Source of the DNA: Parelaphostrongylus tenuis
Lineage: Eukaryota; Nematoda; Chromadorea; Rhabditida; Metastrongylidae
Assembly: GCA_019055375.1 (NCBI GenBank)
Contig: JAHQIW010007116.1
Span: 1 to 64,000 of the forward strand
Length of the DNA: 64,000 nucleotides
Reading direction: 5' to 3'
The notes beneath the pieces were generated by a model. That model saw nothing but the letters and a program-made list of their open reading frames with translations, did not search any database and was not told the origin of the DNA. A program made the translations under genes and the position numbers. Shown here in pieces: positions 46,264-60,100 of the stretch (position 1 is its first letter; every line of letters begins with the position of its first letter).

Positions 46264-46820
46264 TATGTAGCGCGGTCAAGTCACGCGCTGCTTGCCAGAA
46301 ATCTCTACGGCGCCTTCAGAATGGAAAGATGTAAGCTACGTAGTAGATCCAGATTTCAACAAGACATTGCCAATACTAAGTGGTGAAATATTACGAGTGA
46401 GATCTTAACGAGGTATTTTAATATAAAGATTCATCACGTGTTGAGAAAGCAACTACGTTTCAACAAGAAGTCACATTATTTATGAAACACATGATTACAA
46501 ATGTAAAATAGCATTTGTTTACAGTTGTTTCTTCTTTTCTGGTTCATGTTTTTCAAAATCGTTCGACATTTTGATAAATGCCGATTTTGGTATTAGGGTT
46601 GGTTTATAAAACGACTCTAATACTACATCTAAATAACCAATACAAGACAACGTTGTGTAATCGCAGTCTATTTTTTACCTTCACAGCGGAATCTTTAGTA
46701 GTACTTGATGAAATTTTGGTTCTGAGCAAACTTTGTCGCTTTGAAAAAAATAATTTGTTATTGAAGGTCATTTGAATGTATTTTAGGTGGAAAGAACGTC
46801 CGGTTTTCTCAAAAATGTAC
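44890..46820 (+). repeat. Diverged long direct repeats
   Basis: The stretch 44900-45330 matches 46420-46820 block by block: TAGCACTTGTTTACACTTTT versus TAGCATTTGTTTACAGTTGT, then TCGATTTTGATACCAAG versus CCGATTTTGGTATTAGG, then GATGAAATTTTG versus GGTGAAATTTTG, then AAAGAACGTCC in both. Weaker copies of the last part occur near 45540-45670 and 45950-46040. No coding frame is conserved. Confidence 0.55.
46070..46265. repeat. Two pure TA microsatellites
   Basis: Long TA runs at about 46077-46135 and 46215-46260 flank an ATGTATAC segment and sit inside the diverged direct-repeat region. Confidence 0.85.
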
Positions 46821-46899
46821 GTGAATTCCAAATTAAATTTCTTTTTATCTTTTATTTTCCAAGAGTTTCAAGATGGAAGTTTGGTGTTCAGATGAAAGA

Positions 46900-47142
46900 T
46901 TAATAACCTTTCCGCAATAGGAATCGTTGGAGGCAACTTATCCTTTGTTGTGCTTCTGGCTTTGCCTGCTCGTAGCACCTGTACAAAACTTGTTTCCTTT
47001 TCAGTTCTTCATCATCATTCCTCAGATTATCGGCACGAATGAGAAATACAGGTTGATACGGACCCTCATATAAGTCACCCGCTACTATATAACGTTCAAC
47101 GCCTGCTCTGCATGATTGCTCCTTGAGATCACCTTTAACACT
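46900..47142 (-). CDS. Candidate terminal exon of an unidentified minus-strand gene
   Basis: On the minus strand an 80-codon frame runs from the AG of CACCTAG (47143) to a TAA at 46902-46900. It reads SVKGDLKEQSCRAGVERYIV, then AGDLYEGPYQPVFLIRADNL, then a charged helix-like RNDDEELKRKQVLYRCYEQA and QQRISCLQRFLL. An AATAAA lies 44 bases beyond the stop (plus-strand 46851-46856). There is no ATG near the start, so it would be a last exon. Composition looks coding, but the acceptor lacks a pyrimidine tract. No upstream exon or family was found, and a retroelement remnant is possible. Confidence 0.3.
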   Translation of the reverse strand, partial: SVKGDLKEQSCRAGVERYIVAGDLYEGPYQPVFLIRADNLRNDDEELKRKQVLYRCYEQAKPEAQQRISCLQRFLLRKGY

Positions 47143-47149
47143 CTAGGTG

Positions 47150-50100
47150 CCACAGAGTCAAGGCACTAACTCGCCGGTCGCGCGCGCCGGGTAGTCCGTT
47201 GTGTTGGGTGATTGGTGATACAGACCATCGAAAATTAGGCTAACGATTCGTTTCTCTCCCACAACCATCGTTTCACAGTAGTTTTTCTGTTTTCTTTTTT
47301 TTTGGTTGCGGTTTAATATGCACCATATCGCTAATACACCATATCACACCATTCATCTGTTTCCTATCAAAAATAGTGAATTGTTAGTAGTCGAGAGTAT
47401 TATTTTGCTCTAACAATAACGTTTGAAGAAGAACTTCAATTCTAATCGGCATCAAAAAGTCTTCTGTGAAGCGTTGTGCCAGGATTTTGAATCAGCAACC
47501 TCCTCCTTAGTAGGCTGCATCGCTAAGTTTTCACTAGAGTAGAATGCTCAATATCGCGCTCGGTGGGCGGGGCTAGGTTGTGACTTTGTAGTACCCGAAG
47601 TGTTAAGGAAAATCGGTTGAGTGCTTAGTGGATGGTGTTCAGCATTGTCGCCGTAGATGAGTTGTCCGGTCATCTATCTTTTGCATAACAGATTACAGTT
47701 ACAAGAAAAGAATCGAAATTGTGGTCATCGTCGATTCAAAAAAACTAAGTGCAAGATTTGCCCCGGTCAGTTCTCTGAGAAACCTGAGAAAAGCCACTCT
47801 TTTTGCCATCCATTCTTCAGTCCCTTTTAGAGGTTGCTATCCACATTCGTTAAACCTGGTAAGTGCAGCTGTAAAACAATTTCCATCGTTGACGAATCAG
47901 TTTTCGATTCATTTCCATATATGCTCAGCAATTTTACTGAATTTTCATAAATAATTTTTTTAATTAACATAAATTTTTCAACTCATTTGTTCCTCGTAAG
48001 GGTCTCCGAGCATCGTCTTCACTTAGTCTATCTGTGGAACAACGACAACGTTCTTAGCGAAGAGAATGACATTTACACATTCTGAATCATTCGAATTGAA
48101 GGTTAGATCGCGCTTTGAATCATTCTTGGCTTTGACCTGTGGATTGCTTCAAAAGCAGCGTAGTTAAGAATGAAGGCATTCCTGGATCCATGGTTCTTGA
48201 TCATTAATTCAGTGAACTTGTCAGTATCCTCAAAATCCGTCATGATTCCTTGCTGTAGGTTTCAAACGCTATGAATTTCGGATTAAATTACATAGCAATC
48301 TATCAGAAACGCCTTGGATAACGAAAATGACTTGTGTAAATCAATATTCTCCGGTAGGCAAAGCCTCATAACTCATGTCCACTGCAGCTCGTAACTGCTG
48401 GAATCTTTACGATTTACCAGGACATGGTCTTTAGCAGCAATGACGTTCCCACCTTATTGCTTCAGGGTGTACATTGGTGGAAAGAATTGTGGCCTTCACA
48501 AGCATGGCGCAATCGTCGAAGGACGGCTTTTCGTTGTGTGTCGTTCGCTCGCTCTATCGAATATCGCTCTAACTGACGTCCACCCACCCTTTTTCGTCGG
48601 CTTTTTGAGGCTTCATTTCGTTTCCTACTGCGTTCTTTCCGTGTTTTTCCTCGGGTCGCTCGAGTTTCAGCAATCAGCATCTCCAATCTGCCGCTAATTT
48701 TCGTGTATTCCAGCGAAGCGTCAGATACTAAATGACGCCTTCGTTTCTTCCTTCAATTCGATGCTATGAGCGGAACGCAATACGAATAGAAGCCTTTACG
48801 AGTTCTATGCGAAAATAATGTGTTTCTTTGAATGTGAAAAGAATATTTGAGCTCGCACTATCTTGAATTTTACAAGAGTTTCATAAGTTTGTTACCACAT
48901 CACATGAAGAGTAATATTTTTTTGTATTAATAATAATGGTACTAATAATAATAATTATTATTATTATTACTGATAAATAAAAGTAATATTAATAATATCT
49001 GGTGTCAAATGCAATTATTTTTGATTATTTATATTCTTTTTTCTTCTCAAAAGCTTGAAATTCACTTGTGAGCTTTGAATAAGCTAATAGGTCGTTGTCA
49101 CTCTATGCTCCAAACAATATTCGTATTCTCTACGAGAGTCATCACTATGATCATTTTTCGTTGTGATAGTCAAACTCTAGCAATATATTTGTGGATGGTA
49201 ATGATTTGGTAACATAAAATTCATTGAAGCATGTATGAAAATCATTTTTGCATGCGGCTGGAGTAAAATCGGCAACCGTGAGATAAGAATTATCAGCTAA
49301 ACACATTTTAGGAAAGAGGCGAAAACGTCGAAACTTTAGCCGTATAAAGTCTTCTATCGACATATTATTAGCTTTTCAATGAAAAAGTTCCATTGATTAT
49401 CAATCAGAGAGTCTCTTGTCCTAACAGTGCAAATTGCGAATCTATTTTTAGAACATCGAAAAGCTCAACGTTATCGAAGATAGAGAATTTGAATGATGAT
49501 GAATAAGGTCATTGTTGGAGTCTACTCCTGCGAATATTATCCAATTCTTGAAGGTTTTATTTCAGACTATCAAAAAACTATGGTTTTAAGTTCAATACAC
49601 GGAGGCAGTTCCTCATGGGAGTTTGTTCGCTGTATTTACTCTGACGTCGTCATTGAACAATCAAATGAAGAATGACGAAATATCATCTGGAGAACAAAAG
49701 GTGAACGGAGTTGTGTATCTCTCCCGTGCCAATTCTCGTATCATCTGCACGGTCATCGTCTCCGTTCGAGAACTCGCTGAGGTTATCCATCTCGCCGAAC
49801 ACAAACAAATTCCACTTTCTCGTCTCCATCTATACCAACAAAGACTAACGATCAAATCTTGACATAAGGAAGCGATGAGTAATTCGGAACAAGATAATCT
49901 TTTTACTGTTATCTTTCTAAGACTAGCCGTTGTCGTGATCAGGAGGTCCAGTTTAAAAGCGATAAGTCTCGCAGGTTCACAAATTGGCTAATCCACGGGA
50001 AGGGCCCGAAAGCATACGAGAGTAATAGTTCGTGACTCGTTTCTGCGGAGGTGTTTACTCATAGTAATGGGTAGAGTGTGTGTGATGAATTTGATGAGCG

Positions 50101-53100
50101 CAACTGTTGTTCAACCTGGTCGTGACTAGATCTTTTGGGTCAAAATTCCACTCTTCAAGTTTCTACTGAGCTTAAAGATATAATTTGGAGAGTAATACAG
50201 TAGCGTCATACAAGAAAGTGATTGCTCTCTGCGGATTCCAAGTGAAACTTTTCGGCTAGGTCACATGCTGAACATGTGCGTGGATAATGACGATGCGTAC
50301 TGACGAAATACCCGGCGATTCTTTCCTAATCACTCTATATTTGAACAGCTTCATCAACTAGGCAGCTCCTCGTAATTTCTCACTGGAAAGGGGGTGGGGG
50401 GGGGGGTGGGGGTGGAGGATGTTCTATATCGTACGATTGTAACGTGACCATTTGAAATTCTTCTTTCTAATAGGGGTAGTGTAAATTGTGTTCATTCCTC
50501 ATTCATGAATAGGAGAGGTCAATCAATTATTAAAAAAGGCGTCATGTGTAGCAGTGGCCACATTTGATGATTAATAACTAATAAATTCAATAGATGATTG
50601 AAGAATAAAAAAGGTCTTTTCAATCACCACAACTTTCGCAATATGATGATGTGTGACTGAGCTAAGTGCTATTCTCTCACACAATGTAAGCAGGTGAATC
50701 CGCTGTGAGAGAAATACCCAACTGTGCAAACATTGAAACTCAAGTAGCAACGGCTTGTCCATTTCGAAACAGTTCTTTCATGTCCCGGTTCATAGTATTT
50801 AGTAGCCGTTTGCGCTTCTGTCCCTCATAATCTGTCACTGTCTCCGATGAAGGCTCCGTGCTGCAAGCTCTTTCTTTATCGAATCCGCTATGTTGATTTG
50901 GTATCAGATTTCTGCCCATTCTGTTGGTGTTCAATTGCTATATCCCATTGTGGCGCTAATGTATGCCTCATTAATGCAAGACACTTGAGACTTGGTGGGG
51001 TAATCCATATGCGAGCGCTAAATCTAGGAACAACTAAAAACTTTTTTCTTGAAAGTCGCATTATTAAATAGACTGAATCGAGATTTTATGAAATTAGAAA
51101 CGAAAGAAAAATGAGAGATTTTTCTCTCTTTTCACTTGGTAAATTTGTCGTTTTATCGGAGTTATGGTGATTTTTCTGTCAATTCTAGCACAGTTTCGCC
51201 TAGCCATATCGTACAGTTAATCGCAACTTAGTTATATGTGGGGACTGCACAGTGGAAAATGATAGTTGAGTATGATTTATATTTTTTTGTCTATATAGTA
51301 TTTCCACTAAATATTTTTTACTAAGCATTATTCGAGTAGAGCTTCACTTTAAACTCAATAATCTACTAGGAATCGTTCTTTACAAGAGGTCTCACGTCTT
51401 CCGGAATGGCTACTGCGAGACAGGTGTGAAGATACTTTCATTCTACGCGTTCACTTATGTTCTATACGTAAGAAAACCTTATCATCCAATAATGAATCAC
51501 TACGGAGGCACACAAAGGCGTAGCTACCTGTACCTGTCTTCTTAGCGTTACCAAAATGATTTACTATTGAAGGGGGTTCCCAAAAAGTGTATTTGTCAAT
51601 GTTCGACAAGTTTGCCTTTCAGAATAGCACAGGTTCTCAACCGTCATTCTCATAGTTTTTTCCATTGATGCTTTAATTATGTGCTTGAAACAAATCGTTT
51701 TGGAATTTTCAATCTACTTTTCTGACGTTTAGTTTCAAAATCCCCACGGTCGGAAACCTTCAGAGTATAAACCATCTGCTCTTTCATTTCTATCTGTAAC
51801 CATTACAATTTACTTCATATAGGTATTGCCAGAACAGTTTAAGAGATATACTTTTTTTTTACTGATTTTCCGCTTTTGTATTCCTACCCCACGAGGCGAT
51901 TTGAATTAACGAAGTTCTTGTATGCTAGATGTTCGTCGTGTTCGTCGCGTATAGATATCTCTACAGGCATCTCCTGATATTTTCTCTACAGGCATACGCT
52001 TATTTCTATAACTTTAACAATACCTTAGCCCTCGCTGTCTACTATTTTTCATTTCAAGGTAGGAATTAGTGAATATTTTTATAAGTTCAGCGATTGTCTA
52101 TTACACCGATAAGTCCTTCTTTTCTCTATACCCACTCTTGTCGTTTGAAATGAAGTTCTAATCTTTCCTCAGGATTTTCTTACTCTTTTCAATTTAGAGT
52201 CCATTTGAAATGAAAATTTTTCTTCTAACCGCCACGATTTCAACGTATAGAAATCAATGATCAGTGTTTAGCTATTCCTTTCAGTTACTACGGTGTGTTA
52301 TAGTTATGAGATGGAATAGGTGAATTCAAAAGGCTTACAGAATTGCTGAAATATATCTAACATCTGCCAAAAAATTAAGAATCAAGACTGAAAGCGACAT
52401 ACAAGAATTTGATATATTTCATAGGGCATTTAGTTATGCGTAGCGTGGAAAAATCTCGATTTTTCTCAGGATTTGAAAATCAACAGAGATGTGCAATAAG
52501 CACATGGAAAAGCCAAATCATGGAGCGAGCGCAAGGAGAATGTCGTCGTTCTTTAGATGGGATAGAGGTAGCGATACGAATCACATATGACTCATAGCGT
52601 GCGTGCTAATGATTTGAGCGTCATCGAGAATGTATTTCTGTTGGTCATAGTTGTCATGCTCTTTACATTGAACTGAGTAGACGTCATACACAATCTTTAT
52701 GACTTACAACTTCTGTGCCGATCAGAGGGTCATTTTGTAAAGGGCCACATGAACTTGAGTATTTCTTGCCGAGTCAACCTAAAGTTCTGGCTTACAAAAA
52801 AAAGTTTGACTTCGAGTTTAGTTTTACGACAATGATTTTCTTACTCTCTTTCTGCTTACTTATCGATCCGGAGCCCACACGGAAAAGTGCTTGAATGATT
52901 GACATGTAATTTGCGACAAGATGCACTTTTGAGGTTGTTTTGATAGTTGGTAAGGATCCAAATAGATTCCTATGTGTTACTGTCAAAAGAAGAAAATATA
53001 AGTCCACACTAATATGTATTCTTGATACAGAAATTATCGCGTAAGTTCTGCATTAGTTTCTTTTACACTCCTTCATCAGCCGGAGATTATTTGCTTCCTG

Positions 53101-56100
53101 TCGACCTTTGAGTATTGGCTTTCTTGCCTCGCTCATGCCAGCATGAACGTCAATCCAGCCGCGCTCTGAACCGACTAGCCTATGATCCGACAAGCAAATC
53201 TTTACTCATTGATTCACTTCATGCAGCATCTCCTTTTCCTCTTTTCTAACCTTGTTTCTTCTCAGCTTCTCATTACATTACTATGACAAAAGTCACTGGC
53301 AGCAATTACTATGAACGAATATGATTTTTTACTCATTGAAAACCTAGTAGCTTTTAGAGACATGAAAATATTAGCACTTGATTGAAGGATGAATTTCTCT
53401 TCATATGAAGGACTTTATCTTGTCATCTAGTAGCTCTTCTAGAGGTGGGAAAATCTTCCTCAACATTCAAACAAGGATGAACAGAAATTAATCAACAAGA
53501 GACCGGTAGAATGTTCGGAATTTTCCACCCACTATGAATAAACTTATACCATGAATCGCCGTCGTCGTGGAAAGAACCTAGACGTAAGGCATCAAATTTC
53601 CATTCAGTCTAGGTGTAGCTAGCGCTTGTGGTGATAGCCTAGGAAAGACGTGGCATAACTATCCACGTCTCCCAAGATGGACCCCCTTTGTCTTGAAATG
53701 AACAGCTGGAACCTTGAGTACTATAAGATTTCTTACCTCTACCATTCAATGTCGAGTTTCGTAAATGTAATATACTATTATACAGAGCTCATATAGCGTA
53801 CTGATTAGAGATAGCATCCGTCATTCACGATTAAATCCCATATGAGAGCCAAACGAATCTCCCATTGCTCCGGGTCGAAAATTGGCATTAGATTTGTATC
53901 GATGATTAAAACACTCGCCTCGCTTGCATCGGTAGGCTCCATAAGTTATATCAAAGACCAAGAATTCTTTTATTCGCTACTACGCTTTTTTATAGACTCG
54001 TGTGCATGGGACACTTTTAGAGGATGGATCAAGCCGAAGACTTTATCCTCTATTCATTAGCTAAACATTCACTGTTCTGCCAAAATTCATTGATTTGATA
54101 TGTCCGAAACTTCAATTTAAACTGATATATAGCATTGAACAACAGATGTTTTTGTGGTAATCCTTTGCTGATTTCTGCGAAGTTATATGGATGATAACTA
54201 GTTTTCTTCCCCACGTGAAACAAGACGTACAACACAGCTGTCGATAATTCGCTCATTTTTCTATTACGTTTAACTTTATCATAGTGTCTTTACTTCATTT
54301 TTACATTGACTCATTGTTCCCCCTGATGAGAAATTACAGAGTTATTCGTTTAACAAGATTTCTGCGTTCCGAAGGTTTCGCCTTGCTTAGAAAAATTTTG
54401 TTCCATATAATTTTCTTTTTCATTCGTGACCTATGCAATACTTTATAAGGCTGGCCTCTCTTAAATAAGTGGAAAGCTTAAAAACAATAAAACGTCCTTG
54501 AAGAAAATAAAGCTGTCAAAAAGTCAGCTAGTAAAAGTCTTGTTGAATGAACAACTTCTTGCTTGTTTACCAAGAAACAGTCAGTTGTCGATCAATGGCG
54601 AGGACAGTTTGAAGTCGATCCTGGGAACTCTTGCGTTGCTTCAAACGGAAGGGACGATTGCATTTAGAAGATGATAATGCCTAGTAACGACGGCCTTTTT
54701 AGATGTATAGTTGTTTCAAAACTCAATTTTGTTCCGACTACATTCCAATTTTTCGAATCGATCAATCTTTTTTTGAATCAATGGAAACGTTTGTGATGCG
54801 ACTGTTTTGGTAGACGGGAACCGAAAGTTGGCGGCGTACAGGCTGATGTTACACTCATTCGAACGGCTTGCTGTTAATAGCTCGCTTTCACACGCTTTTC
54901 TTCTGCTACTTGCTCATTCAGCAGTTTTTTTTTTTTTTGTTAACAGGCTCCCACATTTACTCCATGAGCATGTTCAAATGCAGTGAAAATGTCATGGCTT
55001 GGCTTTCACACTATGGCTTTCTAGGATCGTATCGTTATAGAATGACCACTAGACTCTAACATAACTCGCTTTTGAAAATTCTCCTCCTGTTTATCACAGT
55101 GCATTCGGACTTTGGGACCAGCATCACAATGCTACCGCTACAGCTGCTTCCGACTTTCGGCTATCTAGAGACCACGAACGATGGAATTTCTTATTTACAA
55201 AATTTCTTCTTGTAATAGATTTCGTGTTAAGTAATAATCGATTTTCTATTGTTTTTATTGCCTGTTTCGCAGTGTTATGACGTTCATATTTTCTTAGAGA
55301 ACTGCGTGTTGAGCAAAAATACGACCTTAGACGGGAGTTGAACTCGCGTTCCATCCCATAACGGAGACGATTTTTAGAATTCATAGTTCTCTTAGGAATA
55401 CCGTGTATAGAAAATAAAACGATGATGAATGAGAGAAACGAAAATTTTCGTGCGCCCGTCGTCATTGTTGTGACTGATTAAAGTGATCCAAAACTTTTCC
55501 AAGAATATTCGATGTTCTGCGTAGAATAACTGAAATAGAGACATATTTGCAGTGGACCACTTAGTAGTTTATTCGTCACATTGTGTTAATACTTCGTTCC
55601 CTTCATTGTGCTGAATATTTCTCAAACACAAGTTGTATAAGAATGCCTTCGCACACTGTTTTCATCAGAATATCCATTATTTCTGTTGTCTTCGTCTTGC
55701 TTACATTATCGCAAACACTGTAAAAGTGTTCAGCTTATTGATAAATTCTTATGTCTTCAATATCCTCTAATGATTTACCACCCCATCGTAGTGAACGTTT
55801 GTTAATGGATTTCGAACTGTGATGTGAGGCAGAAGATGGTGATTCCTGCTAGGCCAATCAGATTGAGGGAGAGAGATAGAGTGAAACACCCAGAGATCTA
55901 GATGGATGTAAGCCTGCGAGACGCCACAAGGAGGCAAGCTACCTATGGATAGAGTTTTATCAAGAACAATAAATACAAACGGCTATCCATCAAAACGTGC
56001 GATGCTCTTCGTAGCTTTGAGAGCAAATAGGTTTGATTCGTGACGGAAACAAGTGCATATTATTGCAAGCTTGCTCGAGTTAGTCGATGACTAATAAAGT

Positions 56101-57020
56101 GCTGAAGTTCATGAAACACAATTTTCCTTTGTGTTTTAGCCATGTCTCTGACTCACGATGGAAACAAACTGAGACAGATTTTGTTAATTTCTTAACATTT
56201 CCAATCACAATCTTTGTATGAGAGTTCGATAGTCACAAAAATTTACAAACGACCCCGTTCTTTTGTACTGCTTTACCAACATTTTTCAAAAAAACGTATG
56301 TAATTTAGTTAGCGAAATTCTCATTGACCATGCTACCTTTGGCTCCTTCAAAAAGGTACTTTTATCTTCTTTCCTGTTTTTCTCTTTTCTTTCCTATATA
56401 TTTGTCGAGGGCACTGAGATAAGGTGACACTTTCACAACGAAGTCTAGTCTATAAACCATAGAACGTCTATAAAAACCATGCAAAACTCCTATAGGAGCC
56501 TATATTTTGCACTGACTAGTTTGTGTGCACAAAAGTTTTTTCGGGATCTTGAAAAATATTGCGATAGCTCATCACTTTCTCTGTTCAATAACATGCCACT
56601 TGATTATTTGTAGGAGAGCTCGTTACTAAGGAACAAAATAAATATAACGATTTTGTGAACAGTCAAGTAGGAATTTACTAAGAAGGCGTCATTCCACTTA
56701 CTACGCTTCTCGTAGCGTATCTATACTTTGAGCTACCGATTGATTACAAGCACTCTAAGAAACAAATTTTGTGCACCAAAATTCAACTGCAGGAAATGTT
56801 CATAGATGCCATATCGTTGTGAAAGTGTCGTGCCAAATAGGCAGTGGTGCTATGATTGTAGTGTTTTACTGTCCTTCATCATAGCTATTTTTTGTCATTT
56901 CGTTTGGTAAATCTGAAATAAAATGATTGGTGTTCAATTTTTGTTTCCATGGTTTTTGATGAGCGAATGATGCTGTTCCCTCCCTAGCGCTTATTCATAA
57001 CATAGTAGACCACTTATGTT
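47150..57020. other. Gene-poor intergenic stretch
   Basis: No gene with convincing exons was found. Points seen: a GC-richer patch at 48450-48700 with overlapping frames on both strands (the minus frame is Arg/Lys-rich), an AAT/ATT trinucleotide tract at 48930-48990, a G-rich run at 50390-50420, and worn tRNA-like boxes at 53786-53842 (+) and 55322-55372 (-). The rest is AT-rich, with short frames typical of chance. Confidence 0.45.
50390..50417 (+). other. G-run with quadruplex potential
   Basis: Four or more G tracts of at least four bases, separated by single T residues, stand in an AT-rich setting. Such a tract can form a G-quadruplex. Confidence 0.6.
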
Positions 57021-57103
57021 ACAGAACACAGTCTAAGTCCGTGACTGTCCGTTTGGTGGTGTCCAGATAGCTTTGGTGTGGTTCTCCGTATCCACTGGTG
57101 ACG
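57014..57103 (+). promoter_or_regulatory. Likely acceptor and 5' UTR of the tetraspan-like gene
   Basis: TTATGTTACAG ends at 57024, about 80 bases before the ATG. It may be a trans-splice site or the end of a 5' UTR intron. Confidence 0.35.
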
Positions 57104-60100
57104 ATGGCGATGGCGAAGAACTACAAGAACGAGGCAACCCCTCGTTACACCTATTCACCGGCTCCAACTGCGCCTCCCAGCATGGAAATCACCATCAATC
57201 AGGTTTTCAGTTTTCCATCAATTTGTTAATTTATGTGGTTTCATCGCTTACTTCCTTTCTTTTTCCGTTGTATTTTTTTGAGAAGTATGGTTCGCCAGTA
57301 TTTGTATAGCGAATTGTCGCGTTTTGTTCAGTAATATGGTAAAAAGGGTGCAACTTTTGTGGCACCATTTAATTGGAGATTTTTTCAACCAAACGCTAGA
57401 ATTTATTGACGCACTGCTTCACAAAGTGACGGCCAAATTACACGCTGCATAGAATTCAACACACTCCGTATGTCTTCCCAGAGGGGAAATCAAATATCTT
57501 CTCTTCGAAAAGAATCTCTGTATTATAGGGTGAACCAAAAAGTTCGGGAAACTTCTTATGAGCTTCGTTTTTATGCGCAATTTTTTAAACACCAAAAGAA
57601 CAACAACTATCCTTCAAACTATAAACGTTTGGTTTTTAGTTTCGTCCTTAGTTTTACGTTTTCTTTAGATGCCCAATTTACAACAAAATCAACAATGAGT
57701 GTTCTTCAAAATATGGGCCACTGTCCACGACTTTCGCCATTTATCTGCAAGATTCCGGATCTATTCGAAATACTATTCTCAATCCTTAAAATCGAAAAAC
57801 TCTTGACATGCTTCTTCAACTTCATCAAATGATTCTAATCGACGACTATTGAAAAGTGTTACATTGATCGAAAGAGGCCATAATCGGATGGGGCAATGTC
57901 TGGACCGTAGGCGGGGTGCGAAAGAACTTCGCCGCCATCCAACTCTTCACATTTGTTCTAGGTGTTCTTAACCGTGTTTTTATCAGTATCTTTTAGACAC
58001 TTTATTTGGTACGCCTTCACAGTGCTTTATTTCACTGCGCGGTTCCCAGCACTTCTAACATCCAATTCGATTTTCATCTCTTTCTTGAACGGCATAGAAT
58101 ACTGGTTGAGCGAGTCTCCTTACAATTTCGAGGATACTTTGGCTATGACGTTCCATAGGGCGTTGTTGTTGACTGCCGGAGAGAGTTGGGGGCTTGGGTC
58201 CACGTGCGGCGCGACGAGCATCACAGCCACTCGGCCACGGCGTCTCCTTTATCACTGTCAAAATTTAGTATATTCAATTTCAATACAGTTTCAAACTATT
58301 ATTGGAAAATAACACGAAGGTATCAGAAAATCACTTTCAAAAATTTACCAGAACTTTTTGCTTAACCTGATAGTCAGTTCCTAATAAAATAATTCAGACC
58401 CGGCGGAGCCAACAAAATTGTCTTTGTGCTGTGGAAACATTTATGTATCTTTTTTGAGGTACTCTGTCACTCACCACAAATGTTGGCTCGGTTTTTACTG
58501 GCAAGATTGTATGTAAAGCCGACTATGTAAATTTTCAAGTGCTCGCAGTTTACGCAGGAACACACATAGCAAAGCGACTCTGGGGATTTGAGATCGTTCC
58601 CTCTTGGTGTGAAACGCATTTGATGAGAGGAAATCGAAGCCTTTACTATCAAACTAAATGTTCCCGTTGATAGGATTTCTTAATGACGACACCTCAATGC
58701 GTTCGTTATGGCTTTTGATAATGGTCTCGGTTTGAACTGTCAGTACTAGATTGTTTCATTTCTGATTCAACAAGCGATTTACTTTACAGTTTCATCACTC
58801 TGTGTTCTGTGCTAATTTCGGATAAGCCAAGCTTTTGAGATAAATAACATCATTGTGGGAAATTTACCTCATACCAATATTTGTAAGTTTCTTGCTCAGT
58901 ATGCTTGTGAATTCAGTGGATCGTTTGGAAATCTTACACGTGTGGTCGCGTTAATTACATTTTTTTTGCTAATTCACTTGCTATTTATCCGAAAAAATCA
59001 ATTAGTCAACAAATATTATCACCATCATAGTCATCATGATCACAGATATACAATCACTCGTTGAGTAAAGATTGGATGCCTTCCTTCAAGAAAAAAAAAA
59101 ACGAGGCCGGGGCGATTGCAGAAATCAGTGAGGCCATTTTTAAGCTAGCTGTAGTCTTGAATTTTTCCTCCCAGGAAGCTGCTTCAGAGCACGAAAGAGG
59201 TGATAACGGGTTGGAGCAATATTAGGGCCATACGTTGAATGTGGTATCCTAGCTCAGTTCAATTACTCCGAAATGTGGCGAGTCGTATTTATAGTGTGAG
59301 GTCAAACGTTATTCTAGAGTAGAGCGACACTAAACCGTTCCGGACGCTTCTCTCTCACTACTGATGCCAGCCTTCGAAGTTGTTCTCCGTAGACGTCGGC
59401 ATTGATCGTCTGCTTGTTGTTGACGCAAAACAGTATGTCTTACTAATTCCAGGAAAGCGAGATCATGATCTTCCGAACATGAAACTTAAGCTTTGGGTGA
59501 GCTGGGGAACTTCACCTCGAGGCAGCTAGTAGCTGTGGCGCATGTTGTTCTCGTAGTCGACCCGCGACTCATCTCCATTGACGATCGACTTGAAAAATTT
59601 TCGAGTTACGCCGCCACAGTGATGACTTTTGCAGTTGGTCACGGGTGCACTTCAGTCGTGACCGGGCAATGCATGAGGTATATATCGCAACATCACTTTG
59701 CACTAGCCCATTTCATTTAGAGGGCGAGCGATGGTACTACAACCTTTGTAAATGTCTGCTCCAAATCCCTGGTGCTAACATTCGAATGCTCTGCCACCTC
59801 GTGGCACCAGGGCGTCTTCGTCAAGGATAACTGGCGAGAGTTAGATTGGCTTTGACAGTTCGTATCGTCTTCGTCAAGCCGCTAACCATTGGCTCACAGT
59901 CCAGCTGGGTAGTAGTGCCTGACTTGAACATAGTGTCAATTTCTTCGGTTGTCTCCCTTTTAATGGTCTCCAGGTTACACTCGTAAAGCTTAATGGAGCG
60001 TAGCTGGCGCTGATTTATTTTGATTCGCTCTTAATTAATCCGCAGTGTATGTGATATTTTTTACCCTCTGGCTGAAGTCACTAGGACATTCTTCATAGTT

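Noticed and set aside
46024..46386. 120-codon frame with long IYIYIY runs
   Set aside because: It arises from TA dinucleotide repeats.
48505..48570. MAQSS-start frame resembling the C. elegans CCT-5 N-terminus
   Set aside because: The match is five residues only and stops after about 22 codons. The real cct-5 start is at 13182.
48462..48686. Arg/Lys-rich minus-strand frame as first exon of a gene reaching 46900
   Set aside because: The apparent start is TTG, no clear donor follows, and the opposite strand is equally open, so no join could be justified.
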